In this document: in pieces, positions 1 to 7,621 of the stretch
Position numbering within the stretch: the stretch's first letter is position 1
Layout: every line of letters begins with the position of its first letter
Assembly: GCA_002345545.1 (NCBI GenBank)
Contig: DDVW01000037.1
Coordinates: 1 to 64,000 of the forward strand
DNA: 64,000 nucleotides
Direction: 5' to 3'
DNA from: Stenotrophomonas sp. UBA2302
GTDB lineage: Bacteria; Pseudomonadota; Gammaproteobacteria; Xanthomonadales; Xanthomonadaceae
Made by a program: the position numbers and the translations under genes
Notes under the pieces: generated by a model
The model's input: only the letters and a program-made list of their open reading frames with translations
Database searches by the model: none
What the model was told of the DNA's origin: nothing

Positions 1-819
1 AAGTGCCAGTTTCTGCATGGGCGTGATGCCGCCGAGCGCCATGTTCGGGCGCTCGTGGTTGTAAGTCCATAGCCAACGGGTGGCCTTGTCCTGTACCTGC
101 TCGATCGAGTCGAACAGGGTTCGGGCCAGCCAGGCGTAACGTACGGTTCGGTTGTAGCGTTCGACATAGGCGTTCTGCTGTGGTTTGCCTGGCTGGATGT
201 GCTCGATGCGGATACCTTGTTGCTCGGCCCATGCCAGCAGCACGCCACTGATGTATTCAGGGCCGTTGTCGCAACGGATCACCCGCGGCCTGCCCCGCCA
301 TTCGATGATCTGCTCCAATGCACGGATGACTCGGGCCGACGGCAGTGACAGATCCACCTCGATGCCCAGCCCTTCGCGGTTGAAGTCATCCAGTACGTTG
401 AACAGCCGGAAGCTGCGGCCGTCGCTGAGCTGGTCGTGCATGAAATCCATCGACCAGACCTGGTTGATCGTTTCGGGCACTGCCAACGGCTCGGGCTTCT
501 CGCGCACGAGCCGCTTCTTCGGCTTGATCCGCAGGTTCAACTCCAGCTCCCGATAGATGCGGTAGACCCGCTTGTGATTCCAGCCGAACCCCTTGACGTT
601 GCGCAGGTGCAGGAAACACAGGCCAAAGCCCCAATCCCGATAGGCCGTGGTCAAGCGCACCAGCCAGTCGGCGATCCGGGCGTTCTCCTCGCAGGCCTTC
701 ACCTGATAGCGGTAGCAGGTCTGGCTGACTTCAAAGGTCTGGCAGGCGTGCCGGATGCTCGTCCGGCCGTCTTCGACTGCGATTCGGGCCATCTCCCGGC
801 GCTGAGATGGCCTCACCAT
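1..819 (-). CDS. IS3-family transposase OrfB (DDE integrase), C-terminus cut by window edge
   Basis: This is the catalytic half of an IS3-type transposase, expected to be made as an OrfAB fusion by -1 frameshifting. The translation carries an HTH_21-like start (residues of the type ..[18 protein letters not shown]..), then the rve integrase core: MDFMHDQL with the first catalytic Asp, [10 protein letters not shown] with the second, and the Glu near NAYVERYN. The frame is intact over all 273 visible codons and ends at ..PMQKLAL, which is normally close to the C-terminus, so only a few residues are missing. An ATG at 819 lies in this frame just after the slippery run but may not be used. The element looks potentially active, or only recently immobilised. 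Confidence 0.85.
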   Translation of the reverse strand, partial: MVRPSQRREMARIAVEDGRTSIRHACQTFEVSQTCYRYQVKACEENARIADWLVRLTTAYRDWGFGLCFLHLRNVKGFGWNHKRVYRIYRELELNLRIKPKKRLVREKPEPLAVPETINQVWSMDFMHDQLSDGRSFRLFNVLDDFNREGLGIEVDLSLPSARVIRALEQIIEWRGRPRVIRCDNGPEYISGVLLAWAEQQGIRIEHIQPGKPQQNAYVERYNRTVRYAWLARTLFDSIEQVQDKATRWLWTYNHERPNMALGGITPMQKLAL

Positions 820-1079
820 TTTTTTGAGAGCGCTTCCTTAAGCAGGTCGGTGCTGAGCTGGGCCTCGGCGTACATCTTCTTCAGCCGGCGATTTTCCTCC
901 TCCAGCTCCTTCATCCTGGCCACCATGGAGACCTCCATGCCGCCGAATTTGCTGCGCCACTTGTAGAACGTCGCCGAGCTGATGCCGTGTTCGCGACACA
1001 GCTCCGGGACCGGCGTGCCGGCCTCCGCCTGCTTGAGCACGGCAATGATCTGGCTGTCGGTGAAGCGAGACTTTTTCAT
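813..1079 (-). CDS. IS3-family transposase OrfA (helix-turn-helix)
   Basis: Small DNA-binding subunit of 88 residues. Residues 5-45 are a transposase_8-type helix-turn-helix ([16 protein letters not shown], then [16 protein letters not shown]). Residues 55-80 form a leucine-zipper-like heptad stretch ([13 protein letters not shown]) used in IS3 OrfA for multimerisation. A strong ribosome site, GAGGAGG, sits 4 bases before the ATG. The stop codon falls directly after the A7 frameshift run, so most ribosomes make OrfA and a minority make OrfAB. By family knowledge OrfA binds the terminal repeats and can modulate transposition. The subgroup cannot be fixed without a database; IS407-like relatives fit best. 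Confidence 0.88.
   Translation of the reverse strand: MKKSRFTDSQIIAVLKQAEAGTPVPELCREHGISSATFYKWRSKFGGMEVSMVARMKELEEENRRLKKMYAEAQLSTDLLKEALSKKW
819..825 (-). other. Programmed -1 frameshift site (A7 run) of the IS3 element
   Basis: On the minus strand the orfA end reads CTC TCA AAA AAA TGG TGA. The seven consecutive A residues form an A_AAA_AAA slippery heptamer, exactly where a -1 slip joins orfA to the orfB frame two codons before the orfA stop. This is the usual IS3-family arrangement; efficiency and any stimulatory structure cannot be judged here. Confidence 0.75.
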
Positions 1080-1126
1080 GGAACCTCCTCAGGAAAGGGT
1101 ACGAGAAAATTCCACTTCTGGCGTCA

Positions 1127-1462
1127 GCTAATCTGCGGGGGGATTACCAAGGCTCGCAGTACGGAAGTGATGCATGGCGGCGTTTCTGCAAAGACAACCA
1201 CCTCGAGCCAAGCATGAGCAGACGTGCCAACTGCTGGGACAACGCGGTCGCTGAGTCCTTCTTCAGCAGTTTGAAAAAGGAACGGATCAAGAAGCGCATC
1301 TATGCGAATCGTGACGTGGCGACCTCGGACATATCCGACTACATCGATGGGTTTTACAATCCAACACGTCGCCACAGCCATCTGGGCGGGGTCAGTCCTG
1401 ACGAGTTCGAGGCAGCGCATCGCCACCCTCGGTCAGGTGTCCACTAAATCCTGGGAACTCCA
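1127..1462 (+). pseudogene. 3' remnant of a second IS3-family transposase (OrfB C-terminus)
   Basis: The + frame from about 1142 to the TAA at 1447 encodes the last 100 or so residues of an IS3-family Orf[16 protein letters not shown] (region of the second catalytic Asp), [19 protein letters not shown] (region of the catalytic Glu) and the C-terminal [15 protein letters not shown] motif. Everything upstream is missing and the break coincides with the end of the neighbouring IS, so the gene is dead. The sequence after the stop reads, on the minus strand, TGGAGTTCCCAGGATTTAG. It has the look of an IS3-type terminal repeat ending at about 1462. It is a different element from the one on its left, in the opposite orientation. 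Confidence 0.8.
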
Positions 1463-2196
1463 ATCAGAGGAGAGACTGGCAGAGGCTCATCAGTTCCACC
1501 CTTCGTCTTGTTTAGGATGATACTGACATTGCGACCATCGACCGCTGCGCGTCTTGCCGCTTCCAATGATGGAAGTCGAGCCTTAAGAAGTAAGCAGATC
1601 TCGTGTGCCCGCGGGCCAGCCGATGAGTACCAATCGACCATGAGGTCAAATTTCTTAGACGCCGTGTCGGTCGTAGGACCATAGCGCTTCACGGTTTCGA
1701 TCCATTCGCTCCTTGGAGCGAGGGCGGACCTTTTGTCAGCCGACTTGTCGATGGCAAGAGGATGCAGAACATTGCCATTGTCACGTACGTCAACTTGAAT
1801 TGCGTACTCTTCTGTGACGCCACACAGAAGCTGAGCATAGCCTTTTGTATCAAGCCAGTAGCAGTATGCGACTACCGTTCTGATCACCTGACAAGCATAA
1901 GTTTCGGTGTTCTTTTTCCCACTACTCGCTCGTTCTTTGATCGATTTCTTGTACTTCTCAAGCCATCTCTCATCGACTGCCTCAAAACTCTTCTTATCAA
2001 CTTCGAGCTGCCCTACGAAATCGACCAAGTGACCTGCATAGGTTCTAATCGAGCTTACGGCACAGGTGCGCTTCAGATGTAGGAAGTATTCGAGTGCATA
2101 CCAATCTACGCTGTAGTCTGCAGCGATGATCAAGGGAAATCCCTTGACGACATCACCGTTCACAAGCCCATTCTTTGTCAGCCTTATGTGCGCCAT
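1444..2196 (-). pseudogene. Tyrosine recombinase/integrase, C-terminus removed by IS insertion
   Basis: About 245 host-derived residues remain. The first 110 resemble a SAM-like core-binding domain (SSIRTYAGHLVDFV). The catalytic domain begins later and contains GPRAHEI, which fits the first catalytic Arg, and NKTKGGTDEPLPV, which fits the beta-hairpin Lys. At about 1463 the frame enters the IS end and stops after GVPRI, so the H-x-x-R, second His and nucleophilic Tyr boxes are absent. I place the start at the ATG at 2196, preceded by ACAGG; the frame is open up to 2316 but those extra residues do not look like protein. Base composition is clearly more AT-rich than the rest of the window. It is most likely a decayed integrase of a mobile island. 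Confidence 0.65.
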
Positions 2197-2685
2197 CACA
2201 CCTGTCTTTAGACTAGGTATACATACTTCGGCTTCGCGGATGCCTCGACAACACCCCGAACTTCGCTCATGCATGCGATGCTCGGAACCGGCACTGGGAG
2301 GGCGGTCTCTCATCAAGCCTGGTTCAGAGTACTACAGGCTAGGCTCTAAGTTTATCTTAGCCGCCAATTCATTGACGACAAGCTTAAGAGGCGCAGGAAG
2401 CCTGCACGCTGATCACTTGAATCACCAATAAAATTAAGTATTTGTAGACTTCAGCAGATATGAACAAAGATGACTTTGTTGATGCCGCGAGCCATAGGAT
2501 TCCTACTCTTCCGTTGGGGTCCACCCGCCGGATGCGGGCAATAGCGAGGAGATTATAGCTTCCCGGCGCGGGCCGGTATCAGCCGGACGGCCCGGTGTCT
2601 GTGGGGCAAGCCCCCGGTGCAACCCGGCCCCGGCAAAGCGGTGGCCCATGGCATGATGACCGGCGTCTTCAGGCAGGTGTCGTAA
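2197..2685. other. Intergenic stretch between accessory remnant and core genome
   Basis: No convincing gene. Composition changes here from the AT-rich accessory segment to the high-GC core, with the transition at roughly 2450-2550. The only small open frame with a start (32 codons from 2460) has no recognisable ribosome site or family features. The last 130 bases presumably hold the promoter of the LacI-type regulator, but I see no clear -35/-10 pair and no copy of the TGCATACGTATTCA operator found elsewhere in the locus. Confidence 0.5.
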
Positions 2686-3723
2686 ATGATCATCAAGAGC
2701 AAGGCCACCTCACTGGATATCGCGCACCTGGCCGGGGTATCGCAGCCGACCGTCTCGCGGGCCCTGCGCGGCAGCCCGATGGTCAATGCCGACACCCGCA
2801 AGCGCATCCTGGAGATCGCCAGGCAGCTGAACTACAAGGTCGACAAGAACGCCTCCAGCCTGCGCTGCCAGCAGTCCGGCACGCTGGCGCTGCTGTTTTT
2901 CGAGGATCCGACCCCGGACGACTCGCTGATCAATCCGTTCTTCCACTCGATGCTGGGTTCGATCACCCGCGCCTGCGCGCTGAACGGGCAGGACCTGCTG
3001 GTCTCCTTCCAGCAGCTGTCCAGCGACTGGCATGCCGATTTCGAGGACAGCAACAAGGCCGACGGCATCATCCTGCTGGGCTATGGTGACTACCACGAGT
3101 CGGAGGAACGGCTGCAGCGGCTGGTCGAACAAGGCACCCATTTCGTCCGCTGGGGCGCCGCCCTGCCCGGCCAGCCCGGGGTTTCAGTGGGCAGCGACAA
3201 TTTCCAGGGCGGCCTGGACATCACCGCGCACCTGCTGGACGCCGGCTGCCGGCGCATCGCCTTCCTCGGCCATGCCTCCAGCCACTATCCGGAGTTCGCC
3301 GAGCGCTACCGCGGCCACGTCGAGGCGCTGCGCGGCCGCGGATTGGAGCCGGATGCCGGCCTGCAGCACGATGCGATCACCACCGAGGAGTCCGGCCACG
3401 CGGCCTGCGTGGCCCTGCTGGAACGCGGCCTGCCATTCGATGCGATCTGCGCGGCCAGCGACCTGATCGCCATCGGCGCGTTGCGGGCGCTGCGTGAACG
3501 CGGCCTGCGGGTGCCCGAGGACGTGCGGGTCACCGGTTTTGACGATATTCCGCTGGCCGCCTCGGTGTCGCCGGCGTTGACCACCGTGCAGCAGGACACC
3601 AAACAGGCCGGTCAGCTGCTGGTGGAACGGCTGCTGGGGCTGATCGCCCGTGAGCCGGTGGAAGGTATCAACATCCCGGTGAAGCTGGTGCTGCGCGACT
3701 CTTCGCGCAGCATGCTCAGCTGA
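2686..3723 (+). CDS. LacI-family transcriptional regulator, probable repressor of the maltodextrin locus
   Basis: 345 residues, normal LacI-family length. Residues 7-30 form the N-terminal helix-turn-helix (LDIAHLAGVSQPTVSRAL), followed by the hinge helix region (NYKVDKNASSLR) and a periplasmic-binding-protein-like sensor domain to about residue 335. The sensor contains typical family stretches such as DAICAASDLIAIGALRAL and VTGFDDIPLA. In Xanthomonadaceae and Caulobacter, regulators of this type beside amylase and TonB-receptor genes control maltodextrin uptake. I infer that this protein reads the three identical 14-bp near-palindromes in front of the neighbouring units; the sequence does not show this directly. 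The last codons overlap the 3' end of the convergent SseB-like gene by 8 bases. Confidence 0.85.
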   Translation: MIIKSKATSLDIAHLAGVSQPTVSRALRGSPMVNADTRKRILEIARQLNYKVDKNASSLRCQQSGTLALLFFEDPTPDDSLINPFFHSMLGSITRACALNGQDLLVSFQQLSSDWHADFEDSNKADGIILLGYGDYHESEERLQRLVEQGTHFVRWGAALPGQPGVSVGSDNFQGGLDITAHLLDAGCRRIAFLGHASSHYPEFAERYRGHVEALRGRGLEPDAGLQHDAITTEESGHAACVALLERGLPFDAICAASDLIAIGALRALRERGLRVPEDVRVTGFDDIPLAASVSPALTTVQQDTKQAGQLLVERLLGLIAREPVEGINIPVKLVLRDSSRSMLS

Positions 3724-4096
3724 AGTCTTTCAGGATTTCCAGCACGCCGGCCGGTGCGATCTCGAAGCCCAGCGTCGTGCCCGGGTTGATCACCACGCCG
3801 TAGCCACCGGGCACGCGGCGCAGTACCTCCAGCATCAGCATGCGGATGTTGTGCGGCGCCTGCTGCGGGAAATAGCCGACCCGCGCCATGTCGGTGAACA
3901 CCGCGACATGCAGCACGCCCTGCTTGTCGAACAGCAGCGGATCGAAGCCGCTGCCATCGGCCGTGACCAGGCTGCCGGTCAGCAGCACCACCTCGGAGGC
4001 GACAAAGTCCTGCATGAACGCCCTGATCGGCAGCTTGCCGTCCATCGCGGTGCGCAACAGCGTTTCGATGGGGGTCTGCGGGGGAAGCTCTTTCAT
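3716..4096 (-). CDS. SseB-domain protein
   Basis: 126-residue soluble protein matching the N-terminal SseB fold: TPIETLLRTAMDGKLPIRAFMQDFVASEVVLLTG, then a beta-rich part with DKQGVLHVAVFTD and PGGYGVVINPGTTLGFEI. SseB-like domains occur in proteins of several unrelated roles, including rhodanese-linked and serine-sensitivity proteins, and no enzymatic residues are apparent. The start is preceded by a ribosome-like GGCCTGATCC only weakly. The gene sits tail-to-tail with the LacI regulator inside the sugar locus but has no obvious functional tie to it. Function is unknown. Confidence 0.7.
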   Translation of the reverse strand: MKELPPQTPIETLLRTAMDGKLPIRAFMQDFVASEVVLLTGSLVTADGSGFDPLLFDKQGVLHVAVFTDMARVGYFPQQAPHNIRMLMLEVLRRVPGGYGVVINPGTTLGFEIAPAGVLEILKDFS

Positions 4097-4216
4097 GGAT
4101 CAGGCCGGGACTGCGGGGGGCGCTGATTGTAGCGGCTGCCGGCCAGCGCCCCGGTCGGGTTGCGGCGGGTGTCCGTCCACGGGCCCTGCCCCCACACGGC
4201 AAGGGCCCCTTGCGGT

Positions 4217-5929
4217 TCAGCGCGCCAGTCGCCGCGTGCGCGCCTGCTGGTCGGCCATCGCCGCGGCCAGCTGCGCCTGCAGCGCGGCCTGCTTCACCTC
4301 ACCGTCCAGCACGAACACCTTCACGCCATGCGCTGGCACCTCGGTCTTCAGCGTACTTTTCACCTTGACCGTGCCGCCATCCAGCGCGTCGCGCCACTGC
4401 CCCGGCTGCAGGTAGCGGCTGACTTCGAACGTCGTGGCGGTGTCGCCTTTGTTCAGCAGCACCAGCGCGGTCTGCGCGGTGTCGCCGTGCTGCAGCACGC
4501 GATAGAACACCGCCTGATCCCCCTGCAGCCGCTCGTTGACCTGCAAGCCGCGCTGCAGCGCGGGGGTGGCCTGGCGCAGCCGCGAGATGCGCTGCAGCGG
4601 TGCGAAGATCGGGCTGTCCGGCGCGGCATTCACGCGTTCCTGCCCGAAGTAGGCGCGATTGCCGGCATGTTCGGCGCGGCTGCGCATGAACCCGGTTTCC
4701 GAGCCGTAGTACAGCACCGGGATGCCGCGGGCGGTGAACAGCCAGTTGTGGGCGTCGATAAAACCGGCGTCGCTGGCATCCAACCGCGCCATGTCGTGGT
4801 TGTCGTAGAAGCTCATCAGCTCGTACGGATTGGCGTAGGGGCCGCCGCTCAGATGCAGCGGTTCGGCCAGCGCCTCGAACCCTTTCTGCTCCTGGCCGAA
4901 CACGGATGACAGCGCACCACGCAGCGGGAAATCCAGCACGCTGACATTGGCATTGGCCGGCCAGGTGTGCTCGGCGATCTTGGCTGCGTCATAGTCGAAC
5001 GCCTCGCCGAACATGAACATGCCCGGGTGCTGGGCGCGGATGCGGGTGACGAATTCATGCCACCACGGATGCGGCAGCCAGCCGATGGTGTCGATGCGCA
5101 GCGCGTCCACGCCCTGCGCGGCCCACTGCAGGTAGGCACCGACCAGGTAGTCCATCACCGCCGGATTGTGCTCGTTGAAATCGCCCAGCTCGGCCAGGTT
5201 GCCGTCGAAGATCGAGCCCTTGCTGCCATCGACCGGGCCGATATTGTTGTAGAACGCGTGCAGCCGGTTGTGCTGCGGGTCCAGTTGCTGCGGCGCCAGG
5301 TTCTGGTGGTCGGCGACGAGCTGGTCGTCCTTGTCGAAGATCTGGCCGAACTGCGGCTGTTTCACCGGCATGGTCCAGGCCGGCGAGCCGTGGTTGCCGA
5401 CGATATCCAGCACCACTTTCAACTTGGCATCGTGCAGACCCTTGGTAAGCCCGGCGAAATCCAGATCCTTGCTGGGCAGGTGCTCATCAAGCGTGTAGAA
5501 GTTGATGCCCCAATAGCCGTGGTAGCCGGTCTTGCCGCGGTCGGTCAGCGTGCTTGTGCAGCTGATCGGCTTGCTGCCGGTAAAGGCCTGATCCGGGTTG
5601 TCGACGATGGGGGTGATCCACACCGCGCCGAAGCCGAGCTGGCGGATGTAGTCAGCGTTGTCCAGCACGCCGCGGAAGTCACCACCGAGGTAACCGATGT
5701 TGCCGTCGACCTTGTCCGGGCACGGCACCGGGATGTCGAAGGTACGGTGCTCGCCACCCTGGTCGCGATGGTCGTTGGACGGATCGCCGTTGACGAAGCG
5801 GTCGGTGACCACGAAGTACACCGCATCGCTGGCGAACGGCTCGGTGGTCCCGACGTAGTCCGGCCGCGCGGCCATCGCCGATCCGGCAACCAGCGCCAAC
5901 GAAACTGCCATGGACAAACGCTTGCGCAT
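4217..5929 (-). CDS. Periplasmic alpha-amylase family (GH13) maltodextrin hydrolase
   Basis: 570 residues with a clear signal peptide (MRKRLSMAVSLALVAGSAMA, cleavage after AMA at 20), so it acts in the periplasm or outside. The GH13 barrel carries DIVGNH (conserved region I), DALRID with nucleophile Asp280, FGEAFDY with acid/base Glu309, and FYDNHD with Asp379. The last 100 residues form the beta-sandwich C domain. The start is chosen at the ATG with GGAGGTGG seven bases upstream. It overlaps the stop of the upstream transporter as TGATG, so the two are translationally coupled. The frame stays open far upstream, but that part is the shadow of the transporter gene. It probably trims maltodextrins after outer-membrane entry; exact linkage specificity cannot be read from sequence. 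Confidence 0.88.
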   Translation of the reverse strand: MRKRLSMAVSLALVAGSAMAARPDYVGTTEPFASDAVYFVVTDRFVNGDPSNDHRDQGGEHRTFDIPVPCPDKVDGNIGYLGGDFRGVLDNADYIRQLGFGAVWITPIVDNPDQAFTGSKPISCTSTLTDRGKTGYHGYWGINFYTLDEHLPSKDLDFAGLTKGLHDAKLKVVLDIVGNHGSPAWTMPVKQPQFGQIFDKDDQLVADHQNLAPQQLDPQHNRLHAFYNNIGPVDGSKGSIFDGNLAELGDFNEHNPAVMDYLVGAYLQWAAQGVDALRIDTIGWLPHPWWHEFVTRIRAQHPGMFMFGEAFDYDAAKIAEHTWPANANVSVLDFPLRGALSSVFGQEQKGFEALAEPLHLSGGPYANPYELMSFYDNHDMARLDASDAGFIDAHNWLFTARGIPVLYYGSETGFMRSRAEHAGNRAYFGQERVNAAPDSPIFAPLQRISRLRQATPALQRGLQVNERLQGDQAVFYRVLQHGDTAQTALVLLNKGDTATTFEVSRYLQPGQWRDALDGGTVKVKSTLKTEVPAHGVKVFVLDGEVKQAALQAQLAAAMADQQARTRRLAR

Positions 5930-7410
5930 CACACCACCTCCGGTTGCGACGGAACCCGCAGCACGCACAGCCCAGCCACGAACAGGCTGCAGCCGCCCAG
6001 CACCAGCACGTGCATGGGATTGCCGCCCAGCCAGCTGCGCAGGGCGAAGCCCAAGGCGCTGGCCGCGACCAGCTGCGGGATCACGATGAAGAAATTGAAG
6101 ATGCCCATATACACGCCCATCTTCGCCGCCGGCACACTGTCCGACAGCAGGGCGTAAGGCAGGGACAGGATCGAGGCCCAGGCAAAACCGACTCCGACCA
6201 TCGACAACAGCAGCCAACGCGGATCGTCGATGAACATCAACGAGACCAGCCCAAGCCCACCCAGCCACAGATTGACCAGATGGCTCCAGCGCAGGCCGAT
6301 GCGCCGCACCAGCAGCGGAATCAGCAGCGCTGCCAGCGCGGCGAAGCCGTTGTAGGCACCGAACAACACGCCAACCCAGTTGGCACCTTCGTTGTATGCG
6401 GCCGACTGTGTGTCGGTGGAGCCGAAATGCGTACCGGCGACCGCTGCGGTGGTGTAGATCCACATCGCAAACAGCGCGAACCACGAGAAGAACTGCACCC
6501 AGGCCAGCCGCCGCATCGTGCCGGGCATGCTGCGCAGGTCATCGACGATCGTGGCCAGCATGTGGGTGCCGGGCAGCAGCCGCGCCACGCCCAGCAGCAG
6601 GCCGTAGCTGGCGCACAGCCCGGCCAGCACGTAGAGCATGCGATCACCCTGCCGCCAAGCGATCAGCGCTGCCAGCAGCACGCCCAGGCCCAGCCACGAC
6701 ACGATCTGCCGCCACGCAGGCAATCCGGACACACGCGCACTACCATGCACCGCGGCCGGCTGTGCATCGTCGAAACTGGCCAGCTCGGCCGGCGAGTATT
6801 CGCGTGTGCGCAGCACCGTCCAGCAGATCGCCAGCAGCAGCACCACCGCGCCGAAATAGAAGGCATAACGCACGGTGTCGGGCACTTCACCCGGGCCAGC
6901 GGTATTGGCCACGCCGCAGCGCGCGAGGATGAACGGCAGGAAGCTGGCGACCACCGCACCCACACCGATGAAGAAGCTCTGCATCGCAAAGCCGGTGGGG
7001 CGTTGCCGAGGCGAGAGCTGGTCGCCGACGAAGGCGCGGAACGGCTCCATCGAGATGTTGATCGAGGCATCAAGCACCCACAGCGTGCCGGCGGCGATCC
7101 ACAGCGTCGGTGAGTTGGGCATCACCAGCAGGGCCAGCGTGGTCAGCACCGCGCCGATCATGAAGAACGGACGCCGGCGTCCCCAGCGCGTCCAGGTGCG
7201 GTCTGACAGATAACCAACCACCGGCTGCACCAGCAGCCCGGTCAACGGTGCGGCGATCCACAACCCCGGTACCGCATCCATCGGTGCGCCCAGCGTTTCG
7301 AAGATGCGGCTGGCATTGGCGTTCTGCAGTGCGAAGCCGAACTGGATCCCCAGAAAGCCGAAGCACATGTTCCAGATCTGCCAGAACGACAGTTGCGGTT
7401 TGCTTTTCAT
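5929..7410 (-). CDS. MFS/SLC45-like sugar transporter, probable maltose/maltodextrin importer
   Basis: 493 residues with about 12 hydrophobic segments. It carries the RWGRRRPF loop after segment 2 that marks the SLC45/sucrose-transporter branch (glycoside-pentoside-hexuronide-like symporters). Bacterial members beside amylase genes import maltose by proton symport. The start is the ATG after GGAGGGGGGAAGCGCTTG; an open extension up to 7521 lacks a ribosome site and runs into the operator. It is the first gene of a two-gene unit with the amylase. The promoter region contains the shared 14-bp operator 97 bases before the ATG, read in transcription direction as TGAATACGTATGCA. The cytoplasmic alpha-glucosidase downstream would hydrolyse the imported sugar. 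Confidence 0.87.
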   Translation of the reverse strand: MKSKPQLSFWQIWNMCFGFLGIQFGFALQNANASRIFETLGAPMDAVPGLWIAAPLTGLLVQPVVGYLSDRTWTRWGRRRPFFMIGAVLTTLALLVMPNSPTLWIAAGTLWVLDASINISMEPFRAFVGDQLSPRQRPTGFAMQSFFIGVGAVVASFLPFILARCGVANTAGPGEVPDTVRYAFYFGAVVLLLAICWTVLRTREYSPAELASFDDAQPAAVHGSARVSGLPAWRQIVSWLGLGVLLAALIAWRQGDRMLYVLAGLCASYGLLLGVARLLPGTHMLATIVDDLRSMPGTMRRLAWVQFFSWFALFAMWIYTTAAVAGTHFGSTDTQSAAYNEGANWVGVLFGAYNGFAALAALLIPLLVRRIGLRWSHLVNLWLGGLGLVSLMFIDDPRWLLLSMVGVGFAWASILSLPYALLSDSVPAAKMGVYMGIFNFFIVIPQLVAASALGFALRSWLGGNPMHVLVLGGCSLFVAGLCVLRVPSQPEVV

Positions 7411-7506
7411 CAAGCGCTTCCCCCCTCCGGGAATCACGGATGCGATGTAGAGGCGCGATTGCGCTGTGGCCATGGTAGAGGCCACATCGGTGATACGCAT
7501 CGCCGT

Positions 7507-7520
7507 TGCATACGTATTCA
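7507..7520. promoter_or_regulatory. Shared operator copy 1, between transporter operon and GH97 gene
   Basis: TGCATACGTATTCA, a near-palindrome around a perfect ATACGTAT core. The same 14 bases recur at 9828-9841 and 14902-14915, each in front of a maltodextrin gene. Here it lies between divergent units and could serve both. Read along the transporter operon it has the same orientation as the other two copies relative to their genes. LacI-family binding is the obvious inference. Confidence 0.75.
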
Positions 7521-7621
7521 ATGCCCGCCCGCACCCGCCGCTGCAGTGGAAAGGGAATAGTGGCTGGATGCACCGTGCGCCACGCGCGGTTCGCCGACCA
7601 GACCCGGGAGCAGATATCCAG

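Larger units (their letters stand above)
1..1126 (-). mobile_element. IS3-family insertion sequence, left end outside window
   Basis: Two overlapping transposase frames on the minus strand (OrfA, then OrfB through a run of seven A) are the IS3-family organisation. The upstream end of orfA is preceded by a sequence that reads TGACGCCAGAAGTGGAATTT on the minus strand. It starts with TG, as IS3-family ends do, so I place the right terminus near 1126. The other terminus lies beyond base 1, so neither the inverted repeat pair nor the target duplication can be verified here. The element abuts a remnant of a different IS3 element, which suggests insertion into it or a deletion next to it. Confidence 0.8.

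Noticed and set aside
2460-2558. 32-codon open frame at the island/core boundary
   Set aside because: There is no ribosome site and no features; it is likely chance.
4217-6484. Very long minus-strand open frame joining transporter sequence to the amylase
   Set aside because: Only the part from 5929 has a ribosome site and signal peptide; the rest overlaps the transporter in another frame.
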